A stretch of DNA of 64,000 bases from Heterocephalus glaber. Lineage: Eukaryota > Chordata > Mammalia > Rodentia > Bathyergidae. The notes under the pieces were generated by a model. It was not told where the DNA came from, searched no databases, and saw only the letters and a program-made list of their open reading frames with translations. Location of the stretch: positions 2,601,890 to 2,665,889 of the forward strand of contig NW_004624795.1 of the NCBI RefSeq assembly GCF_000247695.1, written 5' to 3'. Below are positions 52,891 to 63,358 of the stretch, piece after piece; positions within the stretch are counted from its first letter, which is position 1, and each line of letters opens with the position of its first letter. Both the position numbers and the translations under genes were made by a program.

Positions 52891-53740
52891 ATGTATCAAG
52901 TATGATGAGGAGGAAATGAAACGTGAAAATTAATTCCATGTTATCTAAAACTCTGAAGATACGAGAGAGCTTAGAGGCCTTCTGACCATGCCACGCTTCC
53001 TCACGAGGTGACTGAGACCCCAGGAGATGAAGGGGTTGACCCAGAGTCATCCCTGAGACTCGGGATGAGGCCATTGTCTTCTCAACCCTCTCGAAAGTGA
53101 ACTAGATAATTCTCCTTGCTTTACAGTTAGTCTCGAGCAACAAGTTGAATAAATCGGCCAATTGAAATGAAAGCATTCAGAAACACATGACCTAACCCCA
53201 AAGAATGTGTTGCCAAAATGACAAGTCTTACAAGGAACATAGAGAGAACGTGACTCCTAATCCTAGCCTTTGTGACACTAATGCCCACAGCGCAGGCAGG
53301 ACGCCTAAGATGCTTATGGCGTGTGGCACCGGCCCGCCCACCAGGACGATCCTTCCCAGAGGGGAGATGCTTCCAATGCTCAGACTAGCATCAAAGGCAG
53401 GAAGCAGCTGAAAGCTGCCCAGAAGGGGGCAGGAACATCACTGCCAGGCTCCGGGGGGCTTCCTATGGGCTAGATGTGGAAAGAGGCTTATTTATACACA
53501 GTACTGAGAGACCGTGGCTATGATTTTTGAGTTATCCAGCGGACTCACTAACTTTGAACTATAACCCGAAGTTCTCAGTCCCCACCAGCCTCCAGGCTGC
53601 ACTGCAGTCTCCTTAACATTCACAGACTGGTTTAGTTTGTCTAGTTCTTTAGAAAACTACACGCAGAACCTGCGGCTCCTCGTCTTTTCCACTGTAATCG
53701 AATGCTCTGCCCTAGGCTGTTGACAGTCTCGTCTCATGGT
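52891..53740. other. Intergenic, nothing identified
   Basis: No recognisable gene or repeat. It includes a GC-richer stretch at 53270-53470 without coding signature. Confidence 0.45.
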
Positions 53741-53749
53741 GCGCTACAA

Positions 53750-53793
53750 TTAATTAGGAGCCATCGATTGAAAGGGAAGGAAGACAATAAAAG
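53750..53793 (+). promoter_or_regulatory. Promoter-like relic of the keratin pseudogene
   Basis: TTAATTAGGA followed by CATCGATTG resembles the KRT25 upstream element TTAATTAGGAAAAATCATCC. CAATAAAAGCC, 36 bp on, looks like the keratin TATA position, but the spacing is much shorter than in KRT25. Confidence 0.35.
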
Positions 53794-55136
53794 CCCCCTT
53801 CCTCCTGCTGTCTGAGTTCTGTTGTGCAGAGCGGTGTTGGGAACCCAGAACCATCTTCAGTCCCAAGAAGGCCTCACCAAACTCACCCGTGGTGTGAGAC
53901 TGGGGTTGTGGCTTATCACGGGGAAAAGACTAAGACTAGCAAAGGTTAAAGGCACGAAGCGGGGAGTCCAGGAGAGGCCAGGCACAAGCTTCAGCTGTCC
54001 TTTCACAGAGAGCCACACATCGATGCTGTGTGACATCACATGGGTAACCCTGCTAGCCAGGGAAGCTGGCCCAAACCTGGTGTCCAGGGTCAGCCACCCA
54101 GCTATACAGTGCCTGTGTGATATTTGTAAACTGCTACAAAGGGGCAGACTATAAGGGGTAGGCTGAATTTCGTGTGTAAAGATCCTGGAAATTGGGAGAT
54201 CCACATCCTTTTCCCATAAACTTCATTTCCTCAGGTACAACACCTGTCAGCCTGGAGATTTCCTCAAGAAAAGTGGATTTTCCAGCACACAGAGGGAACT
54301 CACAACAATGTAGGAAAATGCGTGCTTGACAGGAATCAAAACACCCAGGTTGGAACCCAGTTCTCACACTAGTGAACTATGTTAAGTAGAAGAAAAGATC
54401 ACCATAGAACTTTAGCTTTGTTCTCTTTAAAAATCCCCTGCCTGCGTCTGACAGCCCTCATAGTTATTATAGATGTGTGTGTACAAGAGTGTTTGAAAAC
54501 TACAGAACGGTGCAGAAATGCAAAGGCATCAATAGCAAAAGAGATTAGACTAGAAAATGATGTCTACGAAAAGAGCAAAAAGCCTTGAATCTGACAAATC
54601 ATTAGAACAAATTTTTGAAGAGTGGCACAAGGAGGACAAGGGAGAGTGACATAGGCAGTGGTGTGGGTTTCCCTGCGGTCCGCACTCCTGTGGTTAAGGC
54701 CGTGTCAGGATGCAGGGCTGGGTGCTGCAAAGGTCGCCTTTTCCTGGGAGAAAAACACAATCGGACCCATAGTTACTGGCCTTCGGCAAAAGCAAGCTGC
54801 TGACTTCAAAATCAAAATCAACAGGGATTTGGTTCAGCCAAGATGGCCAAAACTATTACCTGGTAATTGAAGAACTAATGAGTCAAGAAAGGAACCTGTC
54901 TTCTTCAACTTCTGCATTACGGGTTGTAGTTTTATGGGATTTTTAAAATCAAAAAATAATCCATTGCACCATACATGGTTTTCTATGTTTTATAGTAACT
55001 GCTGCTAGTGATTAAAATCCAAGCATTATTTTTAATGGGCAAAACAGAATGATAACTGATGACGCTGATTTGTTGTTAAAAACAAAAATGATCCACAGTT
55101 CAAAGGGAGTTATGATCTAGAGTTGTTTATAAATGT

Positions 55137-55302
55137 TTTTGCTTGGCGCATGCCTGTTATCCCAGCTCTTGGGAGGCTGAGGCAGGAGGATCACCCTAAA
55201 TTAGAGGCCAGCCTGGGCTACATAGTGAGTTCAAGACTAGCCTGGACTACATAGCGAGACATGACTCCAAAAGACAAAAAACAAAATCAAATAAATAAAT
55301 GT
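55137..55302 (+). repeat. B1-type SINE inside the keratin pseudogene
   Basis: GGCGCATGCCTGTTATCCCA...GGCCAGCCTGGGCTACATAG, with a second CTAGCCTGGACTACATAG unit and an A-rich tail. Confidence 0.85.
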
Positions 55303-55344
55303 TTTTACTTAACACATCTCCCACGTTCTGTATGTCAGGCATGG

Positions 55345-55500
55345 CTCCTGTCCTTTATAATTAAAACTTATTCAATCCTTATGAGAATCCCATGAGGCAG
55401 GAATGAGTCTCTTCATGTCACAGATGAGGAATCGGAGGTACCAAGAAGCCAGGCCACTTCTGCAAAGTCACGAAACCAGTAAACGGCAAGGTACGAAGTG
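55345..55500 (+). repeat. MIR SINE inside the keratin pseudogene
   Basis: ATCCCATGAGGCAGGAATGA, then TCACAGATGAGGAATCGGAG and GTCACGAAACCAGTAAACGG. Confidence 0.75.
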
Positions 55501-56104
55501 GGGAGCTGAAAGTGTAAAAACAGCATTTTAGGCGCCAGGCCATTCTGACATTTTAGAATATATTTTCCCACAGAGACGATGGTAAAAATAGCTACAAAAT
55601 CAGGTAGCTGAGTTGAAATCCTGCGGATCCCTGGCTCTCCTCTGGTGCGCAGCTCACTGACAGTGGCTGGGTTTAATGCAGAGCGGGCTCCCCAAGGGGG
55701 ACCTCGTGCTCGAGAGGCTGGGACCGCAGACGACAGGTGGAGGCGTGGACTTAGTGGCGAAGTCACAGCACAAAACTTTGGGGCCAGAGCGGAGAGAATC
55801 TGGGCTGCACCGTGGGGCAGCAGGGCCAGGCTGTGAGTCTGTGACCTTCGGTCTGGAGGAGGGCATGGAAGGAGGTGAGCTCCTGGAGCCAAGCACCATG
55901 GAAACTGGGTCCCTAACTGGGGCAGCTGTTTGTCAGCAAGGAGAGAACAGAAATCAGCCATCTGCACCTCAGACTCCATCTAGGTCAGCGCTGGGACAGG
56001 AATAACCTTCCTGCTGCTACTCAGTAGGAAAATAAACATGGAAATTATGCTTCTTACCCTTTCTCAACATTGGGAAAACACAAAAGTCTTGCGGGATTGT
56101 GGGA

Positions 56105-56275
56105 AATACTACAAAAGCAATGCGCTAAGTTCCTCAAGAGCAGGGACCATGACTTGTCTGTGTCACCCCTAAGAACTCGCACAATGTCTTTACAAGACGC
56201 TCAACTAACAATGGTGAATTGGCTTATCAACTGCTGGTACATAAAATACAAACTCAATAAAGTAAATAACAGTGA
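56105..56275 (+). repeat. L2 3' end fragment, in a pseudogene intron
   Basis: GTTCCTCAAGAGCAGGGACC, then CACAATGTCTTTACAAGACG and an AATGGTGAATTGG end, like an L2 tail. AT-rich sequence without signal follows to 57060. Confidence 0.5.
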
Positions 56276-57060
56276 TAAATTAATGGGAAATATATAATAG
56301 AATAATTGATGACTAGATAGGATAATCAACTAAAAAATACATCAATAGAAGCCCAAGTGAAAGGTAAATAGTAAATAAATGGAGCAATAAAACCAGTTAT
56401 TAAGCACTGTATTCATTATCAACAGCACAATTTGAAATAATTACATTGCCTTGTTAGATATGTGAGCAATGAAGAAAACAGACACTGAATTTGTCTTTGC
56501 CCCAATTAAGGAAGCTGAAGCTCTTAAAATTCTCATTTTTAATTTGTAAAAATCTGCATGGTAGAGCAGAAAGGTGAGATTCCAGTTTATTCAAACATGT
56601 ATCCTGACCCAATATTCTTTTTGGAAACAACACCAAAATTTAAAAGCAATGTAGGGTCTTGTAACGTACATATTAACTTTTAAAAAATAAAGATTATTTT
56701 TTAAACTCTTCAAAAAATAAAATAAAGGCAATGTAAAGGAGAAAAGCCTTTTAGTGTCAGTAAATACACAAATAAAAATACAAGTGTCTTGAATCTTCAT
56801 GTAAGGAAAACCACTAACTTGAGATCTTAAAGAAATAAACCCACTGAGGGATTTAAATTTTTAATTTTAATTTAATTTAAGTTTCATTAATTAATTTATT
56901 TTACTTTATTTAAATTTTCAATTTTAGATAAAAGAATTACCATACATTATTTTAAATTCTTTATTCCTTTTCAGGTGGTAGAGAGTTCCCCTAAATAGAA
57001 GGGATACCAGGGAAAAATACATATTTAACAAAATATTTTGGAAGCATTCTTATTTGAATC

Positions 57061-57152
57061 CTTTTTTTTTTTTTTTTTGGACCGGGGATCGAACTCGGGT
57101 TCTCGCGCTTGCGCAGCAGATGGCAAAACCACTGAGCTAAATCCCCGGCCCA
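57061..57152 (-). repeat. ID SINE upstream of the pseudogene exon 6 relic
   Basis: Poly-T tail then GGACCGGGGATCGAACTCGG...CACTGAGCTAAATCCCCGGC, a young-looking copy. Confidence 0.92.
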
Positions 57153-57835
57153 CAAGTGAGTTTTGACAGTAGCTGCTGAGTAATGGGGCTTCTTCGAGTG
57201 CTCCCCACCCCACCATGCCCTGGCCACTGTGCGCAGGGAAGGGCCCCCGCTTGATTTGCTTCCTTATCACAGAAATGCGTTCTGCCGATGTCTTCTCTTC
57301 ATCTGTAACAGGGCTCCCTGGAAGGGACCCTGGAGACACAGAAGCCTACGTGGCCTGGCTTCGGGAATTCAGATTTAGATCCGCAACCTGGAGGATCTGG
57401 GGCCGACCGAGGGCCAGGGCAGGAGGTGGAGATCCCCGCAGAGGAGGTGAGCCTCCGACCGACATCTGGCCGACATCTGGCTTCTGTGCGTTTCCTCCAA
57501 CATGGAGGAGTTGTCTTTAATTCAGCAGCTAAACTTTCTGAAAGTTTCCAATAAAGCAACCCTTAAAGGAAACGTGCCAAGTTCAGACAGAAAAACACAT
57601 CTGCCTCTTTTCAATTCTTCAGCCAAGGAAAAGTAAGGAGGATACTCTTATTTTTACTTTTTATTTCTCCAAAAAGTCTGAGGGCAAAGCAGCTGGATCT
57701 AAAGCATAATTCTCTGTGGACTCCAAAGGAGAAATCCACATGGCTCAGTTAAGGGATACACTTGATTTTTACTTTTTTATTCGTGAGTGTGTATTTCATC
57801 TTTCTTTTTACCTTTTTTGGAGGGGGGGTTGTAAT

Positions 57836-57926
57836 TTTTTTTTTTTTTTTTTGGTACCGGGGATCAAACTCAGGACCTTGTGCTTTCAAGGCAGGCACCA
57901 GAACCACTGAGCTAAATCCCTGGCCC
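57836..57926 (-). repeat. ID SINE
   Basis: Poly-T tail then GGTACCGGGGATCAAACTCA...CACTGAGCTAAATCCCTGGC. Confidence 0.92.
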
Positions 57927-58440
57927 CTAATTTTTCATTTTTAATAGCACATGTTTATAGCACATAATGATTACATTCGTGGGGAAGCTGGGCCATGTAC
58001 AGAACACATCTTCTTTCTTTTTACTTCCTGTTGCCCTCACTCCCTTCCCTCCCTCCCATCTCTCAGCCCCTTTCCTATTTGCAAAAGATCTATCTCCTGT
58101 TTTCTATCATCTATCTTTTATTTTGCTCTTTAGATTAATTATTCATTGGATTTCTCATATAAGAAAAGCCATGCAATATTAAAGCGTATGTAAAAAAATA
58201 TTAAAGCTTATCTGTCTGATTTATTTCAATTAACATTATGGTCTCAAGGTGCATCCATTTTCCTACAAATGACTGAACCATATCCTTCTTTGTGGCAGAG
58301 TAGTACTCCACTGCATATAAATATCACATTTTCTTTATCCATTCATCTGTTGATGGACGTATAGGCCATTTCCAAGATTTAGCCATTATGAGTTGCACTG
58401 CTATAAATATGAGAATAGTTGCTGTTTTTTAAATAATATT
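57927..58440 (-). mobile_element. L1 3' end, antisense
   Basis: 3' UTR part (TTAATAGCACATGTTTATAG... then C/T-rich), continuing into ORF2 3' sequence read backwards: CAAGGTGCATCCATTTTCCT, GTAGTACTCCACTGCATATA, TTGATGGACGTATAGGCC. Confidence 0.75.
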
Positions 58441-58829
58441 TTCTGCTTCCCGTATTCATCTTTAATGAAGTACACCATTCTTTCACACTCACACCCACAC
58501 ATTTGGGCTATGGTGATTCGCTTTACGGCGTGATTTGTGAATCAACCCTTCTATTTCCATGACAGACTGCGGACGACTAATTTCAGCTCAAGTCAGCGAT
58601 GTCTCTGACGCAAAATTCAAATGGGGGAAGGGGGCAGGCACGCGTGCTCTGTCCCCAAGGAGGAAGTGATGGATCCCAACACATGTGGAGCAATCCAGGG
58701 AGCTTCGAGGGTCCCCGGCACAGCTTCTGGTGGTCCTTCGTCTTTCCGGACTTAAGATGCAAAATGCACTTTCATCCTCACCTGCTACAAATCAACCCCG
58801 TCAGTCTTTATAAGTTTGTCTCATGCTGA

Positions 58830-59540
58830 CTTGTTTTATAATGGTTGCATCGAGCTATTATTCACGTGCTATACAATTGGCCAATGAAAGGGTACAATTC
58901 AATGGTTTACAGCATATTCGCTGAGTTCAAGGACCAGCACCTAACTGATTCCAGAGCATTTTCATGAACTCAAAAAAGCCATCACTTCCCACGCCTTCCT
59001 ACCTCTCACGAGGCAACCAGTACTCCGCCTTCTGTCCTGTCCAATGGCCCATCCTAGCTTTCCGCACGTGCACCGTCGGTTGATAGGTGGTCCTTGTGTC
59101 TGTCTTCTTTCACTTACCAGAATCTTCTCAGCATTCATCTGTGGTGTAGTGTGTATCCATACTCCACTTCTTTTCATGGCCAACTAACATTCTATTGTGC
59201 GGATATAACACATTTTATTTACTCATTTACCAGATGATGAACACTTGGATCACCTTCATTTTTGGTTAACGGGGATATTTTCAGGTGCAAGTGTTTGTGT
59301 GGCTATGTTTTGATTTCTCTTTGGCGTACACACAAGAGGAGACTGCTGGGTCGTACGTTATCTCTATTTAACTGTTGAGAAGCCAGCAGACTTCATTCTG
59401 TAACGGCTGCCCTCATTTCACATTCTCAGTGCCAATGCGAGCTCCGATCTCCTCAGTCCTTGCCAGTGCTTGTCATTAATTTTTATTATTATTATTATTG
59501 TAATTCTAATGGTATTCAGCAATGTCTCATTGGATTTGCA
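58830..59540 (-). mobile_element. Old L1 (L1M-type) fragment, antisense
   Basis: Segment order follows an antisense L1M: TGCATCGAGCTATTATTCAC, GTACAATTCAATGGTTTACA, TTCATGAACTCAAAAAAGCC, CACATTTTATTTACTCATTT, GCTGGGTCGTACGTTATCTC. It ends at the (ATT)n stretch near 59474-59500. Confidence 0.8.
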
Positions 59541-59764
59541 CCCTGGCTTTTGAAACATATTCTTTTATAGAGCCCAAAACTATTCCAAAAAATACATCTA
59601 AGTTCTGGGTGTTGGCTGTCTTGTCCCTCCCAGTGATGGGAATGTGACCGATACACACCAGTAACTGGCCAATGGGGGACCCAAGGTCACCTTGCCTCCA
59701 ATTGGATGGACTCCAGAAGCCAGCCCAGATCTAGAGTTTCCTAAAGGCTCAGCTGAGGCTTCCA

Positions 59765-59858
59765 TTGTAAAGCACTGTAGAGGCAAAAGGATTGCCACAA
59801 GTTCAAGGCCAGTCTGGGAGACATAGCAAGACCCTGCTTGAAAAAAAAAAAAAACAGA
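59765..59858 (+). repeat. B1-type SINE fragment
   Basis: TTGCCACAAGTTCAAGGCCA, then GTCTGGGAGACATAGCAAGACC and a poly-A tail. Confidence 0.7.
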
Positions 59859-61700
59859 AAACAAAAAGGCCAGTATTGCAATCAGCTTCTCCCCAATCTC
59901 CAGGCCTGCCTTCCGCACTTCTCACAGGTCTTTGAGAGAGAGGAGGAGGAAGAGGAAGAGGGGAAGGGGAGGAGAGAGCAGGGGAGGACAAGAGGAGACA
60001 AGCCCACTGAACCTCTGCACTCGCCTCTCTAGCTCAGAGACTTTTTCAGCGGAACAAGATGCAGGAAAACAAAGTTCCAACAATCAAAACAATGCGCAGC
60101 TAAACCTCACCCTCACACGCAGGAGAAACTCTCCAGTATAACAATCACGGCATCTTCAAGTCAGTGGGGAAAGCAGGTCATTTCCTAAAGGCTGCAGGAA
60201 TAATTAGTTAATCAAGGGATGGGACAGAGCGGGGAGCAGGAGTCGGGAGGGTGTTAAATAGTAACTCTGCAGCACACACACACACACCAAGACACAGCCC
60301 GTAGGGGTTACATAAAGGTAAGAACACAAACTTTCAAATACTTCAAATAAATTTTAAAGTGTGCTTATATATTTGCAGGATGGTAGTTATTTCAGTTTTT
60401 TTAAAAAGCATGAAAGGATAGACTGGTATGAGGAAAATAATGTATGACAAGAGTAAAAATTAAATTAAAAGAAAAAATTTAAACTTTGGTAGGGTATGGT
60501 AACCTCTCCTGGTGCCAAACAGCACTGTGAAGCCAGCGACCTAGACGGGCACTGAAGCATCCCGTCCTAGCTGCGTTTTGGCGCCATCTGCTGTCGCCAG
60601 GAGGTAAGGACATTGCCCTGCCCTCTGGGGACGGGGTGCAGAAGGGACGAGAATCTTTGGGTCTGACTTGTCAGCAATGCTCCATGATATCAGGGGTTCT
60701 CATCACTCGTCGGATGTGGTCATCCAAGGGCTGATGTCTCCCATGTCTAAAATCATAAACAAATCTATAAGTACTAGATAAGCATGTCAATAAGAAATAG
60801 GTACAGGATACATCCAAGCCACTCATACATAAGAATGACGAACAATCCTTACAGTTCCTGAGGCCCAACATGTCTAGGAAACAAACTCAGGCTAGTTTAA
60901 ATAAAGAAATGTCTCTTCCGGCATCAGAGCAGGGCCTCTTTGCTTAATGATAATAAACACTCATTTTAACAAGAGTGTAGAGAGAAGGTACGGATGCATC
61001 ACTGAGTAGAATGTAAACTGGGGAAATCTTCAACAGAACGATTCAGATTTCAGCCTTTAAGAAAAGAACATATTTGTAGAAACAGCAATTCCATTTCCAG
61101 GAATTATCTCCCCATAATCAATTATTGATGAAATACACATATGTTCCTCTCAGCTATGTTTATCTTAGTGAAGACTTAGCCATAACAAAATGCCCAGCAG
61201 TGATGGATCAATAGCTAAGTTGCAAAACACCCACAGAGAGCCATCAAAGAGCTGCCATATAGCCATGAAGGAAGTTTGTGTATTAGCCCAGAAAGATGTC
61301 ATTCATCTATTGAGAAGTGAAGAGTAGAGTTTCAAGACACTGTACACATTAGGACCCACTTTTGTAAAAAGATGATGACACATGCATTACATACGTGCTT
61401 ACAAAAAATCCCAGACGATGTGCATAAATATGCTCACCATGGCTATTTTCAGGAAATACGGGTGCTCTTTATTTTCTGTTGCATGTTTACGCATATCTTC
61501 TGATTTTTTTTCAAAATAAGCATGTACTACTCTTAAAGTGAAATTTAAAACTCTTTCAAGAAAAATTATCTGTGTGTTTCAATGTTTTTACAAGGAATCC
61601 TCTTGGAAAAGTAAAAGAATAAAAAGATCAGTGGCAGAAACTAAGAACAATAAGAAAGAAGAACTCTGTGAGGGAAAGAAGAAACTGGTGAATTAAGGGC
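59859..61700. other. Intergenic; a GA-rich stretch and a likely old LINE remnant
   Basis: A purine-rich GGA/GAA run lies at 59936-60000 and (CA)n at 60273-60289. The stretch 61080-61560 reads like a decayed LINE 3' region. No gene is seen. KRT24 is expected further right. Confidence 0.45.
60580..60596 (-). promoter_or_regulatory. CTCF-like motif (good match)
   Basis: The reverse complement contains ACAGCAGATGGCGCC, matching the CTCF core CCASYAGRKGGCRS except at the first base. Occupancy is unknown. Confidence 0.45.
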
Positions 61701-62400
61701 TGAAGTGGGGGCCAAAAAGAGTGATTCAAAAGGGGCAGCCCTGGAAAGGCCCTGGAAAGGCAGAAAACTCTGGATTCCCGGAAAAAATGGAATGGAGGTG
61801 GTGTCAGCCTTGCTCCGGACGGATCACATCCAAGTGCTTCTAGAAACTCCCGGTTGCTGCAGCACATGGGTCTCGGGTCAGTACACCAGCACCTCCACTG
61901 GGCCTCGGCAGGAGTGCTTGTATCCACACTACTCCCCAAGAGGCAGTGGTGGCCTTGGGCTTGCAGTTGATTGCACCTTGGGGAACGAGGGCTCCCTGCC
62001 TCCCCTCCACACTGCCTCCAGGCACCGGCTGCTCCACCTCCCTCCAGGGCTCAGACACCAAAGGAGAGCAGCTGCCCACCAGGACCGCTCCGGCCGTGTC
62101 ATGGGCAGCCCCACAAAAGCCCCATCTCGTTCCTGCAAGAGCTGGCTTTGTCACCAGCGTTCCTGCTGCCCGGCTCCCCTCGGCATCCTGGTACCCCTCT
62201 GGTGACCCCTGCACCCCAATCCACCGCCAACCTCCCAAGCCTGGCTTGGATCAGCAGCCCTCTTCCATCAAGCTGGTCTTGTCCTGTGAGCCCTTCTGTC
62301 TGAAGCCACCACTCCACCGTTGTATCTAAACAGCATCGTCCTCCCGGGGGAGCCCTGTGAGCCCCTCTCTCAGTGTCTCTTGGCCGGTCAGGTAGGCTGA
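61701..62400. other. GC-rich block open in several frames, unidentified
   Basis: Frames of 166, 127 and 110 codons (+) and 132 codons (-) overlap at 61705-62329. The + frame at 61705 has local Cys/Ser-rich wording (SCKSWLCHQRSCCPAPLG) but no keratin, keratin-associated-protein or other family I can name. No poly-A tail or target-site duplication was seen. It may be a decayed retrocopy, an exon of a non-coding RNA, or chance from low stop density at high GC. Confidence 0.3.
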
Positions 62401-62601
62401 GTGCCTGCCCTGTCTCTGTTCCCTCCTGGCTCTGGACAGGACTGGGCTGATGGCACAGAAACTCTCTGAGTCTAGAAAGCTTACCTTGTGTGGCCGTTGA
62501 TGCCTCCGTGATAACGACTCTCTTGTTGTTATTTGTGACTTTTCTGTATCCACCGTTATGTCCCCCTTCACATTTCTAACCTCTCAATTTTCCCTAATCT
62601 C

Positions 62602-62685
62602 TTTTTTTTTTGGTACCAGGGGTGGAACTCAGGGCCTTGCGCTTGAGAGGCAGGCGTTAGCACCACTAAGCTGAATCCCAGCCCT
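62602..62685 (-). repeat. ID SINE
   Basis: Poly-T then GGTACCAGGGGTGGAACTCA...CACCACTAAGCTGAATCCC, antisense. Confidence 0.88.
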
Positions 62686-62715
62686 ACTGGTCTCTTTTTT
62701 TAAAAAAAGAAAACC

Positions 62716-62800
62716 TGGGCCGGGGATTTAACTCTGTGGTTCTGCCACCTAAAACGCAAGGAAAAGGACCCAGTTCTATCTCCGGTACCAAAAAAAAAGA
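62716..62800 (+). repeat. ID SINE
   Basis: GGGCCGGGGATTTAACTCTG, diverged in the middle, ending CTATCTCCGGTACC plus an A-tail. The flank AAAAGAAAACCT occurs on both sides. Confidence 0.88.
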
Positions 62801-63269
62801 AAAGAAAACCTTATGAGTGTACCTATGCATTTTTTATTTTTCATTCCAATAATTTTGACCTTTATTTTTATGAATACCTTTTTTCTATATTTTATTTTGC
62901 TGGTCTTTTTGAAATTTTTATGTACTAGATTCATCTCTAGTCTTTCTTTTTTAGTAATGGAGCCATGTGAAGCTGTGGATTTTCTTCAGTATGCAGATTT
63001 TTGGCTCTTGTGCCTTCGCAGCACTTTGGACGACACTGTGTCCACACTTGTGCCGCATTACACAGAGTGAAAGAGCTGTGCTGAACAAGCTGAGATCTTG
63101 CCTGTGCAAGCAAACAAACGTTCTTAAAAGGATTTCTAAGCAAGTGTCCGCTTCTTCAGCTGGACTCCCCCAGGCCTCTCCTTGGGGGCAAAAATGCTGA
63201 GGCCAGATGAGTGAGGACTTCTAGGTGTGATTTCTGCCACACATTGCTCTCTACCTGCTTCTTTAGTAC

Positions 63270-63358
63270 AGCTTTTTTTTTTTCCAGTACCGAGAATTGA
63301 ACTCAGGACCTTGTGCTTGCCACGCAGGGGAGGCACCACTGAACTACATCCCCGGCCC
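63270..63358 (-). repeat. ID SINE
   Basis: Poly-T then CCAGTACCGAGAATTGAACTC...CCACTGAACTACATCCCC, antisense. Confidence 0.85.

Larger units (their letters stand above)
53748..57560 (+). pseudogene. Decayed type I keratin gene between KRT25 and KRT24 (KRT24-like exon 6)
   Basis: Relics appear in the right order and on the cluster's strand. The strongest is exon 6 at 57312-57446: a good acceptor (CATCTGTAACAG), reading fragments GSLEGTL, then DTEAYVAWL, then GIQI-stop-IRNLEDL across two frameshifts, about 85 bp deleted, and the GAGGAG/GTGAGC donor kept. Its wording resembles K24 (SLEGTL-DTEA-YVAQL-GIQ). Exon 2 is at about 54996-55080 (acceptor TTTTATAG; VTAASD-stop-NPSIIF...TDDADLLLK). The exon 1 end is at 54839-54886 (QDGQNYYLVIEELMSQ, cf. 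DYSKYYSIIEDLRNQ). A possible coil 1A piece is at 54578-54631 and a possible exon 4 piece at 55632-55720. A promoter-like TTAATTAGGA and AATAAAAG lie at 53750-53793, and AATAAA at 57550. B1 and MIR copies interrupt it. It cannot encode a protein. By position KRT223P is a possible counterpart; that is inference. Confidence 0.6.

Noticed and set aside
54783..54870. RQKQAADFKIKINRDL as a keratin exon 2/3 relic
   Set aside because: It resembles [14 protein letters not shown], but it precedes the better exon 1-end relic at 54839, and a much better exon 2 relic with an acceptor exists at 54996. The order would be wrong.
60196..60320. AATTAGTTAATCAAGG and TTAAATA as another keratin promoter
   Set aside because: There is no proper TATA box and no keratin exon 1 wording downstream before the end of the window.
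61701..62400. KRT24 exon 1 or a keratin-associated protein gene
   Set aside because: The expected Gly/Ser-rich head and the [18 protein letters not shown] rod start are absent, and the Cys pattern is too sparse for a keratin-associated protein.
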